A DNA stretch of 64,000 nt from an uncultured Pelagimonas sp. (GCA_947497905.1 CANMIH010000006.1:184307-248306), one strand, 5' to 3'; shown: positions 8,376-18,297, counted from the first letter of the stretch. The notes: generated by a model from the sequence alone, not told the origin. Numbers and translations are program-made.

Positions 8376-8411
8376 ATGGGAGACCGTGAGTTCAATAAGG
8401 AGGAGACACAG

Positions 8412-9671
8412 ATGACTTTGAACAGACGCGCGTTTATCGCGACCTCGGCCGCAGCGGCAACGCTGTCGGCGCCGATGCTCAAAGCCCAGGCCAAACCCCG
8501 TGCGGTTGTGATCGGTGGTGGGGCCGGGGGCGCTACCGCTGCGCGCTATATCGCTAAGGACAGCAAAGGCGCGATTGATGTGACGCTGATCGAACCCACA
8601 CGCACCTATTACACCTGTTTCTTCTCTAACCTCTATCTTGGGGGCTTTCGCACGTTAGACAGCATTGGCCACACCTATGGCACGCTGGCGGCGGACTATG
8701 GCATCAATGTTGTCCATGACTGGGCCACGGGGATCGATCGGGATGCCAAGACCGTGGCCTTGGCCGGAGGAGGTGCCGTGCCTTATGACCGCCTGGTGAT
8801 TTCTCCGGGTATCGATTTTGTCGACGGGGCGGTGCCGGGCTGGGATCTGTCCGCGCAGGGGGCCATGCCACATGCCTACAAGGCGGGCACCCAGTCTGAG
8901 TTGCTGAAACGCCAGATCGAATCAATGCCGCAGGGCGGCACCTATGTGATGGTCGCCCCGCCCAATCCCTACCGATGCCCTCCGGGGCCTTATGAGCGGA
9001 TTTCGATGGTGGCCCACTATCTTAAGGCCAACAATCCTACCGCCAAAATCCTGATCGCGGACCCCAAACCAAAGTTCTCGAAACAGGCTCTGTTCGAAGA
9101 GGGGTGGGATAAACATTACGGCGGTATGATTGAACGTTTGGGGCCGGACTTTGGCGGCGACACGGTTTCGGTCAATCCGGCGGATATGACGGTGAATATT
9201 GATGGCGAGGTGGTTAAAGCTGATGTCGTGAATGTGATTCCAGCGCAGAAGGCTGGCATGATCTGTGCAGCGGCGGCTCTGACCGAAGGCAATTGGGCAC
9301 CTGTGAACGGCCACACGATGCAAAGCCGTCTGGATGACAATATTCACATCTTAGGGGATGCGTCGCATCAAGGGGATATGCCAAAATCCGGTTTTTCGGC
9401 GAATTCGCAGGCCAAAGTTGCGGCAATGGCCGTGCGCGGAGCCTTGACCGGCAGTCGCGTCTTCCCGGCGAAGTTTTCGAACACGTGCTGGTCGTTGATT
9501 GATGCCAATGACGGCATCAAAGTTGGAGCCTCCTATCAGGCGACAGACGAAAAAATCGCCAAAACAGATGGATTTATCAGCCAGACGGGCGAAGATGTTG
9601 ACCTACGAAAACGCACGTTTGAAGAAAGCGTCGGCTGGTATGACGGCATAACCAGCGACATGTTTGGTTAA
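8412..9671 (+). CDS. soxF: SoxF, FAD-dependent flavocytochrome c sulfide dehydrogenase-like flavoprotein
   Basis: A 419-residue protein with a twin-arginine signal (LNRRAFIATSAAAA) and an N-terminal dinucleotide-binding GGGAGGATAAR. Family cysteines are seen in YYTCFFSN, YRCPPGP, GMICAAA and SNTCWS. It matches the flavoprotein subunit of flavocytochrome c sulfide dehydrogenase, which oxidises sulfide; in Paracoccus SoxF has sulfide dehydrogenase activity and reactivates the Sox complex. ATG 8412 has AAGGAGGAG upstream and puts the Tat motif first. An in-frame ATG at 8286 would add 42 residues in front and hide the signal, so it is judged less likely as the start of the mature gene product. 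Confidence 0.92.
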   Translation: MTLNRRAFIATSAAAATLSAPMLKAQAKPRAVVIGGGAGGATAARYIAKDSKGAIDVTLIEPTRTYYTCFFSNLYLGGFRTLDSIGHTYGTLAADYGINVVHDWATGIDRDAKTVALAGGGAVPYDRLVISPGIDFVDGAVPGWDLSAQGAMPHAYKAGTQSELLKRQIESMPQGGTYVMVAPPNPYRCPPGPYERISMVAHYLKANNPTAKILIADPKPKFSKQALFEEGWDKHYGGMIERLGPDFGGDTVSVNPADMTVNIDGEVVKADVVNVIPAQKAGMICAAAALTEGNWAPVNGHTMQSRLDDNIHILGDASHQGDMPKSGFSANSQAKVAAMAVRGALTGSRVFPAKFSNTCWSLIDANDGIKVGASYQATDEKIAKTDGFISQTGEDVDLRKRTFEESVGWYDGITSDMFG

Positions 9672-9689
9672 GTCAGACCTACCCCTGAT

Positions 9690-9717
9690 AAGCGGCCCTG
9701 CGGGGCCGTTAATTTTT
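9690..9717 (+). terminator. Terminator ending the sox cluster
   Basis: A 6-bp GC stem (CGGCCC 9693-9698, GGGCCG 9703-9708) with a TGCG loop, followed by TTAATTTTT, 18 bases after the soxF stop. Confidence 0.8.
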
Positions 9718-9853
9718 GAGAATAATTCAAATACAACTCATCCGAATGTCATAAGTTGATTGTCCCCCTCTTGCGGGGGGTCTTGGCCGATAATAAGACT
9801 CTATCAATCTCTACCGTTTAGGCAGTGTCTTGATAGAAAGCAGGCAGGTTGCA

Positions 9854-10483
9854 ATGAAAGATCCTTTTGACGTCTACATGAACACCCTCGTTCCCATGGT
9901 TGTTGAACAAACAAGCCGAGGTGAACGGGCGTATGACATCTTTTCGCGCCTGCTGAAGGAACGCATTATTTTCCTCAACGGCCCGGTGCATGACGGTATG
10001 TCGTCGCTGGTCGTGGCGCAGCTGCTGCATCTTGAGGCGGAAAACCCGTCGAAAGAAATCAGCATGTACATCAACTCGCCCGGTGGTGTTGTGACCTCGG
10101 GCCTGTCGATCTACGACACCATGCAGTACATCAAACCCAAGGTCTCGACCTTGGTGATTGGTCAGGCGGCCTCGATGGGCTCGCTGCTGCTGACCGCCGG
10201 TGAAAAAGGCATGCGTTTCTCGCTGCCCAACAGCCGCGTCATGGTACACCAGCCCTCGGGTGGCTATCAGGGTCAGGCGACCGACATCATGATCCACGCG
10301 GAAGAAACGCTGAAACTCAAGCGTCGTCTGAACGAGATCTATGTTCACCACACCGGCCGCACCTATGAAGAGGTCGAACAGGGCCTTGAGCGCGACAACT
10401 TCATGTCTCCGGAAGAGGCGAAGGACTGGGGTTTGATCGATGAGATCGTGACCAGCCGCGCCACCGGTGACGACGACAAGTGA
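9854..10483 (+). CDS. clpP: ClpP, ATP-dependent Clp protease proteolytic subunit
   Basis: A 209-residue serine peptidase (family S14). The catalytic serine is in [11 protein letters not shown], the histidine in VMVHQPSGG, and the aspartate probably in ERDNFMS. It forms the tetradecameric barrel that degrades proteins unfolded by ClpX. ATG 9854 starts the family-typical MKDP; the frame extends to a TTG at 9830 with no family support. The leader has a 7-bp inverted repeat (CTATCAA 9801-9807, TTGATAG 9830-9836). clpX follows 158 bases downstream after a terminator. Confidence 0.97.
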   Translation: MKDPFDVYMNTLVPMVVEQTSRGERAYDIFSRLLKERIIFLNGPVHDGMSSLVVAQLLHLEAENPSKEISMYINSPGGVVTSGLSIYDTMQYIKPKVSTLVIGQAASMGSLLLTAGEKGMRFSLPNSRVMVHQPSGGYQGQATDIMIHAEETLKLKRRLNEIYVHHTGRTYEEVEQGLERDNFMSPEEAKDWGLIDEIVTSRATGDDDK

Positions 10484-10489
10484 TGACAC

Positions 10490-10524
10490 GGCCCCTCATG
10501 CAGGTCGCATGGGGGGCCAATTTT
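10490..10524 (+). terminator. Terminator between clpP and clpX
   Basis: A 12-bp stem (10490-10501 with 10507-10518, one wobble), a 5-base loop, then AATTTT. It implies that clpX has a promoter of its own in 10525-10641 or is expressed by read-through. Confidence 0.75.
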
Positions 10525-10641
10525 CCGATTGTCGGCGCCTTGGGGCTGGCCTAAGCTAGTCAAACTTGGCGATCGGCGCGGATGGGGTGAAGGACTTACC
10601 CCGGACAAGATCAAGACCGGCTGGACCGGGAAAGGTACAAT

Positions 10642-11907
10642 ATGGCGACGAATTCTGGCGGTGACAGCAAAAACACGCTCTACTGTAGCTTCTGTGGCAA
10701 GAGCCAACATGAAGTGCGCAAGTTGATTGCTGGCCCGACCGTGTTCATCTGTGATGAGTGCGTTGAACTATGTATGGACATCATTCGTGAAGAGACAAAA
10801 GGCGCTGGCCTGAAGTCCTCCGAAGGGGTTCCGACACCACGTGAGATTTGTGAAGTTCTGGACGATTATGTCATCGGTCAGGCCAAAGCCAAACGTGTGT
10901 TGTCCGTCGCTGTTCACAACCATTACAAACGCCTGAACCACGCTCAGAAAAGCGCTGATATCGAACTTGCCAAGTCGAACATCATGCTGATCGGTCCTAC
11001 CGGGTGCGGTAAAACGCTTTTGGCTCAGACCCTTGCGCGCATTCTTGATGTACCGTTCACCATGGCCGATGCCACCACTCTGACCGAAGCCGGTTATGTG
11101 GGCGAAGACGTTGAGAACATCATTCTCAAGCTGCTTCAGGCGAGCGAATACAATGTCGAACGTGCGCAGCGCGGCATCGTGTACATCGACGAAGTCGACA
11201 AAATCACCCGCAAATCCGAGAACCCGTCGATCACACGTGACGTGTCCGGTGAAGGTGTTCAGCAGGCGCTGCTGAAGCTGATGGAAGGCACCGTTGCCAG
11301 CGTTCCACCTCAGGGGGGGCGTAAGCATCCGCAGCAGGAATTCCTTCAGGTTGATACCACCAATATCCTGTTCATCTGTGGCGGCGCCTTTGCCGGTCTG
11401 GATCGGATCATTGCTCAGCGTGGCAAAGGCTCGGCGATGGGCTTTGGCGCGGATGTGCGTGACAATGATGATCGTGGTGTTGGGGAAATTTTCCAGGACC
11501 TTGAGCCAGAAGATCTGCTGAAATTCGGTCTGATTCCCGAATTTGTTGGCCGTCTGCCGGTCGTCGCAACTCTGGAAGATCTTGATGCTGATGCATTGAT
11601 CACCATTCTGACCCAGCCTAAAAACGCTCTGGTCAAGCAGTACCAACGCCTGTTCGAGATGGAAGACACTCAGCTGACGTTCACCGACGAAGCATTGTCG
11701 GCCATTGCCAACAAAGCGATCGAGCGTAAGACCGGCGCGCGTGGTCTGCGGTCCATCCTTGAAAGCATCCTTCTGGACACAATGTTCGAATTGCCGGGCA
11801 TGGAAGATGTGACCGAAGTTGTCGTCAACGACGAGTCGGTCAATGCCGAGACCAAACCGTTGATGGTTCATGGCGAAAGCAAAAAAGAAGAAGCGTCTGC
11901 CAGCTAA
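10642..11907 (+). CDS. clpX: ClpX, AAA+ unfoldase of the Clp protease
   Basis: A 421-residue protein. The N-terminal zinc-binding domain uses C15, C18, C37 and C40. The AAA+ module has Walker A GPTGCGKT at residues 118-125 and Walker [10 protein letters not shown], and a UvrD/ClpX C-domain with [11 protein letters not shown] follows. ClpX recognises, unfolds and feeds substrates to ClpP. In Caulobacter and other alphaproteobacteria ClpXP clears cell-cycle regulators; that role is known of the family, not shown here. A strong terminator follows. Confidence 0.97.
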   Translation: MATNSGGDSKNTLYCSFCGKSQHEVRKLIAGPTVFICDECVELCMDIIREETKGAGLKSSEGVPTPREICEVLDDYVIGQAKAKRVLSVAVHNHYKRLNHAQKSADIELAKSNIMLIGPTGCGKTLLAQTLARILDVPFTMADATTLTEAGYVGEDVENIILKLLQASEYNVERAQRGIVYIDEVDKITRKSENPSITRDVSGEGVQQALLKLMEGTVASVPPQGGRKHPQQEFLQVDTTNILFICGGAFAGLDRIIAQRGKGSAMGFGADVRDNDDRGVGEIFQDLEPEDLLKFGLIPEFVGRLPVVATLEDLDADALITILTQPKNALVKQYQRLFEMEDTQLTFTDEALSAIANKAIERKTGARGLRSILESILLDTMFELPGMEDVTEVVVNDESVNAETKPLMVHGESKKEEASAS

Positions 11908-11930
11908 GCGGGCCAAAGATAGATTAGATC

Positions 11931-11955
11931 AGGCGGGGTTTTCCCCGCCTTTTTC
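11931..11955 (+). terminator. Terminator after clpX
   Basis: AGGCGGGG (11931-11938) and CCCCGCCT (11943-11950) form a perfect 8-bp stem with a TTTT loop, followed by TTTTC. The next gene begins 14 bases later. Confidence 0.85.
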
Positions 11956-11968
11956 TTGGGAGAAAGAG

Positions 11969-12334
11969 ATGATCAAACGCATTTCGTCAGGTGGCGAATT
12001 TGAGAAAAAGGTTGGCTATTGCCGGGCGGTGGTCGCGGGTGGCTTTGTCCATGTTGCTGGCACGGTGGGGCAGGGCGAGACCGTCCTTGAGCAATGCCAA
12101 TCCGCACTGGGTGTTATCGAAAAAGCGCTTGCAGAGGCGGGTGCCAGCTTTGCTGACGTGGTTCGGGTGAACTATTTCCTGCCAGACCGGCATGAATTTG
12201 AACCCTGTTTTGATCTTCTGGCCGAGACATTTGGGGAGAACCCTCCTGCGGCAACGATGATCGAATGCAACTTGATCGATCCTAAGTTCCGAATCGAGAT
12301 TGAAGTCACAGCTCTGGCCCCATCAGAGGGCTGA
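11969..12334 (+). CDS. RidA/YjgF-family protein
   Basis: A 121-residue protein of the RidA superfamily. The trimer-type signature is seen as VHVAGTVGQGETVLEQC, ADVVRVNYFLPD and PAATMIECNLIDPKFRIEIEV. RidA hydrolyses reactive enamine/imine intermediates formed by PLP enzymes; other subfamilies have different or unknown substrates, so deaminase activity is only an inference. The ATG at 11969 follows GGGAGAAAGAG, directly after the clpX terminator. Confidence 0.85.
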   Translation: MIKRISSGGEFEKKVGYCRAVVAGGFVHVAGTVGQGETVLEQCQSALGVIEKALAEAGASFADVVRVNYFLPDRHEFEPCFDLLAETFGENPPAATMIECNLIDPKFRIEIEVTALAPSEG

Positions 12335-12450
12335 AGTTTCGGCGAATTCCCGTCAAATCGCCCGCTCAAGCACGGTAATGCGACCGAGCGGGCACTAGAC
12401 CTTGCCACGGGTTTTCGCCATAACGCTTTTAAGTGAGACAGGAGTCGTCC

Positions 12451-12834
12451 ATGGGCATTCTTAAAACCATTCTGAGCGCTGTGACCTGGTGGAATGGCAG
12501 CACCATCAACACCGCAATTTACACCCGTCGCAAAGGTGTGAAGGTGGGTGAGGATGAACAGGGCAATGTCTATTATGAAAGCCGTGATGGCAAACGCCGT
12601 TGGGTGATCTTCAATGGCGAAGTCGAGGCCTCGCGGATCAGCCCGGACTGGCACGGCTGGTTGCATCATACCTTTGACGCGCGTCCCGGTGACAAGCCTC
12701 TGGCCCATAAGGTCTGGGAAAAGCCGCATCAGGAAAACCTGACAGGCACCGCGCTGGCCTATGCACCCGCCGGATCGCTGCGTCAGGCCGCGCCTGCGGA
12801 TCGTCGTGACTATGAGGCGTGGAGCCCAGAATGA
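12451..12834 (+). CDS. NDUFA12-like accessory subunit of NADH:ubiquinone oxidoreductase (complex I)
   Basis: A 127-residue protein with the NDUFA12 (B17.2) family core: [45 protein letters not shown] segments and WHGWLHH. Alphaproteobacterial complex I carries this supernumerary subunit, as in mitochondria. AGGAG lies 8 bases before the ATG. The stop overlaps the mlaD start (ATGA), and the same gene order is common in Rhodobacterales. An inverted repeat GCCCGCTC...GAGCGGGC lies upstream in the gap. Confidence 0.9.
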   Translation: MGILKTILSAVTWWNGSTINTAIYTRRKGVKVGEDEQGNVYYESRDGKRRWVIFNGEVEASRISPDWHGWLHHTFDARPGDKPLAHKVWEKPHQENLTGTALAYAPAGSLRQAAPADRRDYEAWSPE

Positions 12835-13283
12835 GCCATTCGGCAACAGAGGTGGTTGTTGGCGGCGGCGTATTGGCCGCCGCTTTGGCATTTGGTCTAT
12901 ATGCTCTGCAAAGCACCGGCATGAGCTTTGGCGATGACGGATATCCGTTGCGCGCATCGTTCCGGTCGATCGAGGGTGTCAGCGTTGGCTCAGATGTGCG
13001 TCTCGCAGGGGTCAAAGTGGGCACTGTAACGCAGATCTCACTGAACCCGGAAACCTTCCGCGCCGATACCGTCGTCACCATCAATGACTCTGTGCAGGTG
13101 CCAGACGACAGTGCGATTGTCATCGCCTCTGAGGGGCTGTTGGGAGGCAATTTTGTTGAAATTTCCCCCGGTGGATCGCCGTTCAATTTTGTAGAAGGGG
13201 ACGAGATCCTTGATACTCAGGGATCTGTCAGCCTGATGACGCTGTTGCTGAAATTTGTGAGTGGTGGCGGGAGCGACGAATGA
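12831..13283 (+). CDS. mlaD: MlaD-type MCE-domain lipid transport protein
   Basis: A 150-residue protein with one N-terminal membrane segment and one MCE domain ([21 protein letters not shown] type start, then [20 protein letters not shown]). MlaD-like proteins sit on the outer face of the inner membrane and bind phospholipid for the Mla system, which maintains outer-membrane lipid asymmetry. The other Mla subunits are not in the window. Start overlaps the previous stop by 4 bases, and the end overlaps the next gene by 4 bases, so the three genes are probably translationally coupled. Confidence 0.88.
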   Translation: MSHSATEVVVGGGVLAAALAFGLYALQSTGMSFGDDGYPLRASFRSIEGVSVGSDVRLAGVKVGTVTQISLNPETFRADTVVTINDSVQVPDDSAIVIASEGLLGGNFVEISPGGSPFNFVEGDEILDTQGSVSLMTLLLKFVSGGGSDE

Positions 13284-13636
13284 AACGCCTGATGTGTGTT
13301 CTGGCGATGGTGGCGGCCCCTGTGATGGCGCAAGAGGCTGTGTCGTCTGGCAATGGTGCCGTTCTGCGTGTGTTGGATAAGCTCAACGCCAAGGTCAGCG
13401 ATGTCACCATCGTCAATGGTACAAGCGCGTTGGAAGATGGCATGGAGATCAACCTCGCCGCGTGCCGTTTTCCCAATGACAATCCCACCGGGGAAGCTTT
13501 TGCATTTGTCACTGTGCGGGAAGCTGGCGTGCCGCAACCGGTGTTCAGCGGTTGGATGGTGGCAAGCTCACCGGCGTTGAATCCGATGAATCACCCGCGT
13601 TACGACGTCTGGGTGTTGCGCTGTACCACATCCTGA
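13280..13636 (+). CDS. DUF2155 periplasmic protein
   Basis: A 118-residue secreted protein with a signal peptide ending at VMAQE. It matches the DUF2155 family by ATVRVLDK-like start (AVLRVLDKLNAKVSD), LAACRFP and FSGWMVASSPALNPMNHPRYDVWVL-type segments. Two cysteines (in LAACRF and LRCTT) could form a disulfide. The function of the family is unknown; constant linkage to mlaD and the NDUFA12 gene suggests an envelope role. It overlaps the convergent aat gene by 37 bases. Confidence 0.82.
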   Translation: MKRLMCVLAMVAAPVMAQEAVSSGNGAVLRVLDKLNAKVSDVTIVNGTSALEDGMEINLAACRFPNDNPTGEAFAFVTVREAGVPQPVFSGWMVASSPALNPMNHPRYDVWVLRCTTS

Positions 13637-14235
13637 CCACAGCCGGCCAACCGCGCTGACAGGATGTCTGCGGGCAGCTCAAGCGCCTCTTCGAGCCGCT
13701 GATGATATTCAGCCCGAGGAATTTCAACCGCCCCGAGGGTCGCCAGATGGGGGGTTAGGAACTGTGTGTCAAACAATGTGAACCCTGTGCGTGCCAAGAG
13801 ATCACAGATCCAGGCTAGTGCGATCTTCGAGCCACCGGTTTGACGCGAAAACATGGATTCCCCACAGAACGCGGCCCCAACGGTCACGCCATACACGCCC
13901 CCGGCAAGTGCGCCATCCATCCAGACTTCGAGTGAATGCGCGTGACCTTTCGCATGGAGCTCAAGATAAAGGCGGCGAATTTCCGCATTGATCCAAGTCT
14001 CATCCCGGTCCGCACAGGCGTCAATCACGCCCGCAAAATCCCGGTTTAACGTCACCTGATATTCATCCCGGCGCAGCTGACGCGCGAGTGAGCGTGAGAT
14101 GTGGAGCTTAGTTATGGGAAGAATTCCGCGGTGTTTGGGATCCACCCAGAAAATCTCAGGATCATCCTGCGTTTCAGCCATCGGGAAAATGCCGATCTCA
14201 TACGCATGTAGCAGCAGATCGGTTGTCAGTGTCAC
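13600..14235 (-). CDS. aat: Leucyl/phenylalanyl-tRNA-protein transferase
   Basis: A 211-residue enzyme of the N-end rule pathway; it adds Leu or Phe from tRNA to proteins with N-terminal Arg or Lys and so marks them for ClpAP. Family motifs: AYEIGIFPM, FWVDPKHRGILP, HISRSLARQLRR, GVYGVTVGAAFCGESMF and FDTQFLTPHLATLGA. The GTG at 14235 is chosen because AAGGA lies upstream at a normal distance. An ATG at 14274 would lie inside the accC terminator hairpin and adds residues not typical of the family. Its 3' end overlaps the convergent DUF2155 gene. Confidence 0.9.
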   Translation of the reverse strand: MTLTTDLLLHAYEIGIFPMAETQDDPEIFWVDPKHRGILPITKLHISRSLARQLRRDEYQVTLNRDFAGVIDACADRDETWINAEIRRLYLELHAKGHAHSLEVWMDGALAGGVYGVTVGAAFCGESMFSRQTGGSKIALAWICDLLARTGFTLFDTQFLTPHLATLGAVEIPRAEYHQRLEEALELPADILSARLAGCGQDVVQRNTQTS

Positions 14236-14257
14236 CGGGAGTCGATCCTTCAAAGTG

Positions 14258-14292
14258 GAAGGGCCCCTTTCCATTTGGAAAGAGGCCCCACT
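14258..14292 (-). terminator. Hairpin after accC
   Basis: Arms 14261-14272 and 14277-14289 form a stem of about 12 bp with one wobble and an ATTT-type loop, just downstream of the accC stop. No long U-run follows, so termination may be partial and aat may be reached by read-through. Confidence 0.6.
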
Positions 14293-14295
14293 GTC

Positions 14296-15648
14296 TTACT
14301 TTTCTAAGCCACCGGTATCGAGCCATTTCTCCAACCAGTGGATATTGTACTCACCGGTGTGAATGTCTTTTTCCTGCAGCAGGGCATGGAACAGTGGGGT
14401 CGTGGTCTCGACGCCGTCGATGATCAGCTCACCCAGTGCACGGTTCAACCGAGCCAATGCCTCGGGCCGATCACGTCCATGTACAATCAGCTTACCAATC
14501 AAGCTGTCGTAATAGGGCGGGATCTTATAGCCGTTGTACAGCGCAGAATCGACGCGCACACCAAGACCGCCGGGGGCGTGATACGCTGTGATCTGACCGG
14601 GGCAGGGTGCGAAGTTTGGCAAGCGTTCGGCGTTCAGGCGCACTTCGATCGAGTGACCGTTGATTTGCAGCTCATCTTGCGTGATCGACAGCGGCAGACC
14701 CGCCGCAACGCGGATCTGTTCGCGCACAAGGTCGACACCAAAGATGTTTTCGGTCACCGGATGTTCCACCTGAAGGCGGGTGTTCATCTCGATGAAGTAG
14801 AACTCGCCCTTTTCATAGAGGAACTCAATTGTACCGGCACCGGCATAGCCCATCTTGGCCACCGCATCGGCACAGGTTTGGCCGATGGCCGCGCGCTCTT
14901 CTGGTGTAATGCAGGGGCCGGGGGCCTCTTCAAACACTTTCTGGTGGCGGCGCTGCAGCGAGCAATCCCGCTCGCCCAGATGGACAGCATTGCCTTTGCC
15001 ATCCCCAAAGACCTGAATCTCAATGTGGCGTGGGGTGGTCAGATATTTCTCGATGTAGACTTCGTCATTGCCGAATGCGGCTTTGGATTCAGTCCGCGCA
15101 GTCTGGAAGGCCACGGTCATCTCTTCGGCGCTATTGGCAACTTTCATACCGCGCCCGCCGCCACCTGCGGTGGCTTTTACGATGACAGGATAGCCAAAAT
15201 CTTCACCGATTTTCAGTGCCGCTTCGACATCAGGCACACCGCCGTCGGACCCGGGAACGCAGGGAACACCCAGTTCCTTCATGGTGTCTTTTGCGGTGAT
15301 CTTGTCGCCCATCATGGTGATGTGCTTCGAGGTCGGGCCGATGAACTTCAGACCGTGATCTTCGACAATCTCAACGAACCGAGCATTCTCTGACAAAAAG
15401 CCATAGCCCGGGTGAATTGCCTGCGCGCCGGTGACTTCACAGGCGGCAATGATCGAGGGGATCGACAGATAGCTGTCGGTGCCCGGTGCCGGGCCAATGC
15501 AGATGGCTTCGTCGGCCATGCGTACATGCATAGCGTCGGCATCTGCTGTCGAGTGAACGGCAACCGACTGGATGCCCATCTCGCGACAGGCGCGGATAAC
15601 GCGCAGCGCGATCTCTCCACGGTTGGCAATCAGGATTTTATCAAACAT
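14296..15648 (-). CDS. accC: AccC, biotin carboxylase of acetyl-CoA carboxylase
   Basis: A 450-residue ATP-grasp enzyme of standard length. It opens with [18 protein letters not shown], has the ATP-binding glycine loop GGGGRGMKV, the motif IEVQVFGD-like [28 protein letters not shown] with the catalytic Glu and Arg residues, and a C-terminal biotin carboxylase domain. It carboxylates the biotin on AccB with bicarbonate and ATP, the first step of malonyl-CoA formation for fatty acid synthesis. It lies 11 bases downstream of accB in one operon. Confidence 0.97.
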   Translation of the reverse strand: MFDKILIANRGEIALRVIRACREMGIQSVAVHSTADADAMHVRMADEAICIGPAPGTDSYLSIPSIIAACEVTGAQAIHPGYGFLSENARFVEIVEDHGLKFIGPTSKHITMMGDKITAKDTMKELGVPCVPGSDGGVPDVEAALKIGEDFGYPVIVKATAGGGGRGMKVANSAEEMTVAFQTARTESKAAFGNDEVYIEKYLTTPRHIEIQVFGDGKGNAVHLGERDCSLQRRHQKVFEEAPGPCITPEERAAIGQTCADAVAKMGYAGAGTIEFLYEKGEFYFIEMNTRLQVEHPVTENIFGVDLVREQIRVAAGLPLSITQDELQINGHSIEVRLNAERLPNFAPCPGQITAYHAPGGLGVRVDSALYNGYKIPPYYDSLIGKLIVHGRDRPEALARLNRALGELIIDGVETTTPLFHALLQEKDIHTGEYNIHWLEKWLDTGGLEK

Positions 15649-15659
15649 GCCTGTTTTCC

Positions 15660-16163
15660 TTATTCGAGGATAACAAGCGGAGCGCCGTATTCCACTGCTG
15701 CGCCATCTTCGACCAGAATACGCTTCACGGTGCCAGATTTGGGGGCCGGAATGTGGTTCATGGTCTTCATGGCTTCAACGATCAGAAGGGTGTCGCCTTC
15801 TTTGACCTGCGTGCCAACCGAAATGAACGACGGCGCGCCTGGCTCGGCCTGAAGATACACGGTGCCAACCATCGGCGATGTCACAGCACCGGGATGGGCG
15901 GCAGGATCTTCTGGCATATCCGCAGCCGCGGGCGCGGCGGCGGCAGCAGGTGCTGCAGCAGCGGCAACAGGGGCGGCGGCAACAGGCGCCGCTGCAACGG
16001 GGGCGGCCATGGTGATGTTCTGGCCACGGCTGACGCGCACGTTCAGGCTGTTGTCTTCGCCATATTCGCGCATGACCTCCAGCTCGGTCAGATCGTTTTC
16101 CTGAAGCAGCTCTGCCAGAGCCTTGATAAAGGCTACATCCGAGTCGTGGTTATTCTTGCTCAT
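15660..16163 (-). CDS. accB: AccB, biotin carboxyl carrier protein
   Basis: A 167-residue protein. The N-terminal region ([24 protein letters not shown]) is the family dimerisation part, then comes a flexible Ala/Pro repeat linker of about 45 residues, then the biotinyl domain with the acceptor lysine in EAMKTMN. It shuttles carboxyl-biotin between AccC and the carboxyltransferase. First gene of the accBC pair; the promoter should lie in the 173-base gap shared with the divergent acyl-CoA synthetase gene. Confidence 0.96.
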   Translation of the reverse strand: MSKNNHDSDVAFIKALAELLQENDLTELEVMREYGEDNSLNVRVSRGQNITMAAPVAAAPVAAAPVAAAAAPAAAAAPAAADMPEDPAAHPGAVTSPMVGTVYLQAEPGAPSFISVGTQVKEGDTLLIVEAMKTMNHIPAPKSGTVKRILVEDGAAVEYGAPLVILE

Positions 16164-16336
16164 GCGGTCCTCGCCATTGCGTCATGTGCTCAGAGGCCCC
16201 TGCCTCCGATGCGGTTGCCTGCTTATAAGCTAAGCAGTCGCTGGTGAAAAGCGTTCCTGTGACCTTACGTCCCAGCGATTGCAGCCGCGTTCACATCAGG
16301 ATTTAAGTGCGATGAGGAGAGAATGGGAGGGGAAAA

Positions 16337-17848
16337 ATGAACATTGCACTTTGGTTGGCGCGACGGGCTCAACAATCACCGGATCGTCCGGCTCTGTTTC
16401 TAGGCCAAACTTTGGTCAAAACCTATAAAACCTTCCACTCAGATGTCATGGCATTGGCCGGAGCGCTGGTTGCGCAGGGAATTGCTCCGGGCGATCGCGT
16501 TGCATTGTTTATGAAAAATGTGCCGGATTACCTGATCGCGGAATATGCCATCTGGTACGCGGGTGCCGCGGTTGTCCCGATCAATGCCAAGCTTCATGCC
16601 CGTGAGGCGGCTTGGATCATCGAAAATTCAGGTGCTAAACTGGCTTTTGCCACCGGGGATCTGGCTGCAGGTCTGAGTGCCGTCAGCGATGTCACCGTGA
16701 TAGAGACAGGCTCAGCGGATTGGTCTGAGATGTCGGGTCATTCTCCTCTAACGGACATCACGGCACGTGCGCCGACCGATCTCGCCTGGTTGTTTTACAC
16801 CTCGGGCACCACCGGACGCCCCAAAGGGGTAATGATGACTCACCGCATGCTCACCACCATGAGCCTGTGTTATCAGATCGACTGTGACCTGGTGACTGAA
16901 GACGACACGGTGATCTACAGCGCGCCTGCCAGCCACGGGGCTGGCATTTATAATATGATGCATGTGCAGGCCGGCGCGAAACATGTCTTTCCCCCATCCG
17001 GTGGGTTTGATGAGGTCGAGGTTCTTGACCTTGCCGCGCATTTTGACCGGGTTCATATGTTTATGGCGCCTACCATGGTCCAGCGGTTGACCCGCACCGC
17101 CAAAGATCTGGATCGTCGCGGGGCGGGGCTCAACACCATCGTTTATGCCGGTGGGCCCATGTACATTGCAGATATCATCGAAGCCGTGGATTGGTTCGGG
17201 CCTGTCTTTGCCCAGATCTATGGACAGGGCGAATGCCCGATGGGGATCACGGCCCTGTCGCGTCACGATGTGACGGATCGCAGCCATCCGCGGTGGCGGG
17301 AACGTTTGGGATCTGTGGGTAAAGCGCAATCTGCCGTCGAAGTGGCCATTGCGGATGAGGATGGCGCTTTGTTGCCGCCGGGCGAGGTGGGCGAAATTCT
17401 GGTGCGCGGGGATATCGTCATGCCGGGCTATTGGCAAAACCCGGAGGCGACCGAGAAAACCCTCAAAGGCGGTTGGCTCTGGACTGGTGACATGGGCGCG
17501 ATGGATGAAGATGGCTACGTGACGATGAAAGATCGCTCACGTGACATGATCATTTCCGGCGGCACCAACATCTACCCACGTGAGGTGGAAGAGGTATTGC
17601 AGGATCATCCTTCGGTGTCCGAAGTGGCCGTCGTGGGCAAACCCCACCCAGAATGGGGGGAAGAAGTTGTGGCCTTTGTTGTCCCCAATAACGAGATCGA
17701 TACACAGGTGCTCGACGCCTATTGTCTGGACCATATCGCGCGGTTTAAGCGACCCAAACACTACATCTCTGTCGACGCATTGCCGAAGAACAATTACGGC
17801 AAGGTTTTGAAGACAGACTTGCGAGACAGGCTGGCGGTTTCTTCATAG
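16337..17848 (+). CDS. Acyl-CoA synthetase of the adenylate-forming class
   Basis: A 503-residue AMP-dependent synthetase. The P-loop-like motif YTSGTTGRPKGVM, the A5-type YGQGECPMG, the hinge GDMGAMDEDGY...KDRSRDMIISGG and the C-terminal lysine region NNYGKVLKTDLR are all present, so it should be active. The enzyme activates a carboxylic acid to the acyl-AMP and then to the CoA thioester. Acyl chain length cannot be read from the sequence; medium/long-chain acids, aromatic acids or methylmercaptopropionate are all possible in roseobacters. A GGGAGGGG ribosome site precedes the ATG. The 3' end overlaps a convergent small gene by 55 bases. Confidence 0.85.
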   Translation: MNIALWLARRAQQSPDRPALFLGQTLVKTYKTFHSDVMALAGALVAQGIAPGDRVALFMKNVPDYLIAEYAIWYAGAAVVPINAKLHAREAAWIIENSGAKLAFATGDLAAGLSAVSDVTVIETGSADWSEMSGHSPLTDITARAPTDLAWLFYTSGTTGRPKGVMMTHRMLTTMSLCYQIDCDLVTEDDTVIYSAPASHGAGIYNMMHVQAGAKHVFPPSGGFDEVEVLDLAAHFDRVHMFMAPTMVQRLTRTAKDLDRRGAGLNTIVYAGGPMYIADIIEAVDWFGPVFAQIYGQGECPMGITALSRHDVTDRSHPRWRERLGSVGKAQSAVEVAIADEDGALLPPGEVGEILVRGDIVMPGYWQNPEATEKTLKGGWLWTGDMGAMDEDGYVTMKDRSRDMIISGGTNIYPREVEEVLQDHPSVSEVAVVGKPHPEWGEEVVAFVVPNNEIDTQVLDAYCLDHIARFKRPKHYISVDALPKNNYGKVLKTDLRDRLAVSS

Positions 17849-18183
17849 GCGGCCAGCTTTGGTGGCGTCGTGGCGGGCAAAGGGGCTTGCTCTGGCGCCT
17901 CGGCCTGCTCTTCGAGCATATGGCAAATTTCCTGCTGCATCAGGCTGGGGCCCTCCGAAAATTCAGCGTGATCCTCGTCAGATGTCTGGTTGGATAGTGG
18001 CGGATCGGCAGCGCGCTCTTCCTGCTCAGCATAGTCATGTTGAGAGGTGGCATCGCTGGCACGGCCCTTTTTAACCGGCTGAACTTTCTTGGCTGGATTG
18101 TCGGTGCGTCGGGCTTCGGGCAACCCATGTGGATGTCCGGTGGCCAAGGGGGCGGTCCATAATGCGGGCCCTGTCATCGGCAT
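17794..18183 (-). CDS. Small hypothetical protein, Pro/Ala/Glu-rich
   Basis: A 129-residue protein that I do not recognise. It has no signal peptide or membrane segment and is rich in Pro, Ala, Glu and Lys, so it is probably largely disordered; a short acidic stretch (PSLMQQEICHMLEEQAEAPE) could be helical. Support for a real gene is an excellent ribosome site (AAAGGAGC, 7 bases before the ATG). Its last 55 bases lie antisense to the end of the acyl-CoA synthetase gene. No function is inferred. Confidence 0.6.
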   Translation of the reverse strand: MPMTGPALWTAPLATGHPHGLPEARRTDNPAKKVQPVKKGRASDATSQHDYAEQEERAADPPLSNQTSDEDHAEFSEGPSLMQQEICHMLEEQAEAPEQAPLPATTPPKLAAYEETASLSRKSVFKTLP

Positions 18184-18297
18184 AACGTTGCTCCTTTACC
18201 AAATACCCCACGTCCAACAAGTTACCACATGTTAACGCTGTTTGCAGCACGCCCTTAAAATTGTGGTCAATTTTTGCGCTGCCCCTAAACCATGGAC

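Noticed and set aside
10768..11916. A 382-residue open frame antisense to clpX.
   Set aside because: Mirror frame of a highly conserved gene; no motif or ribosome site.
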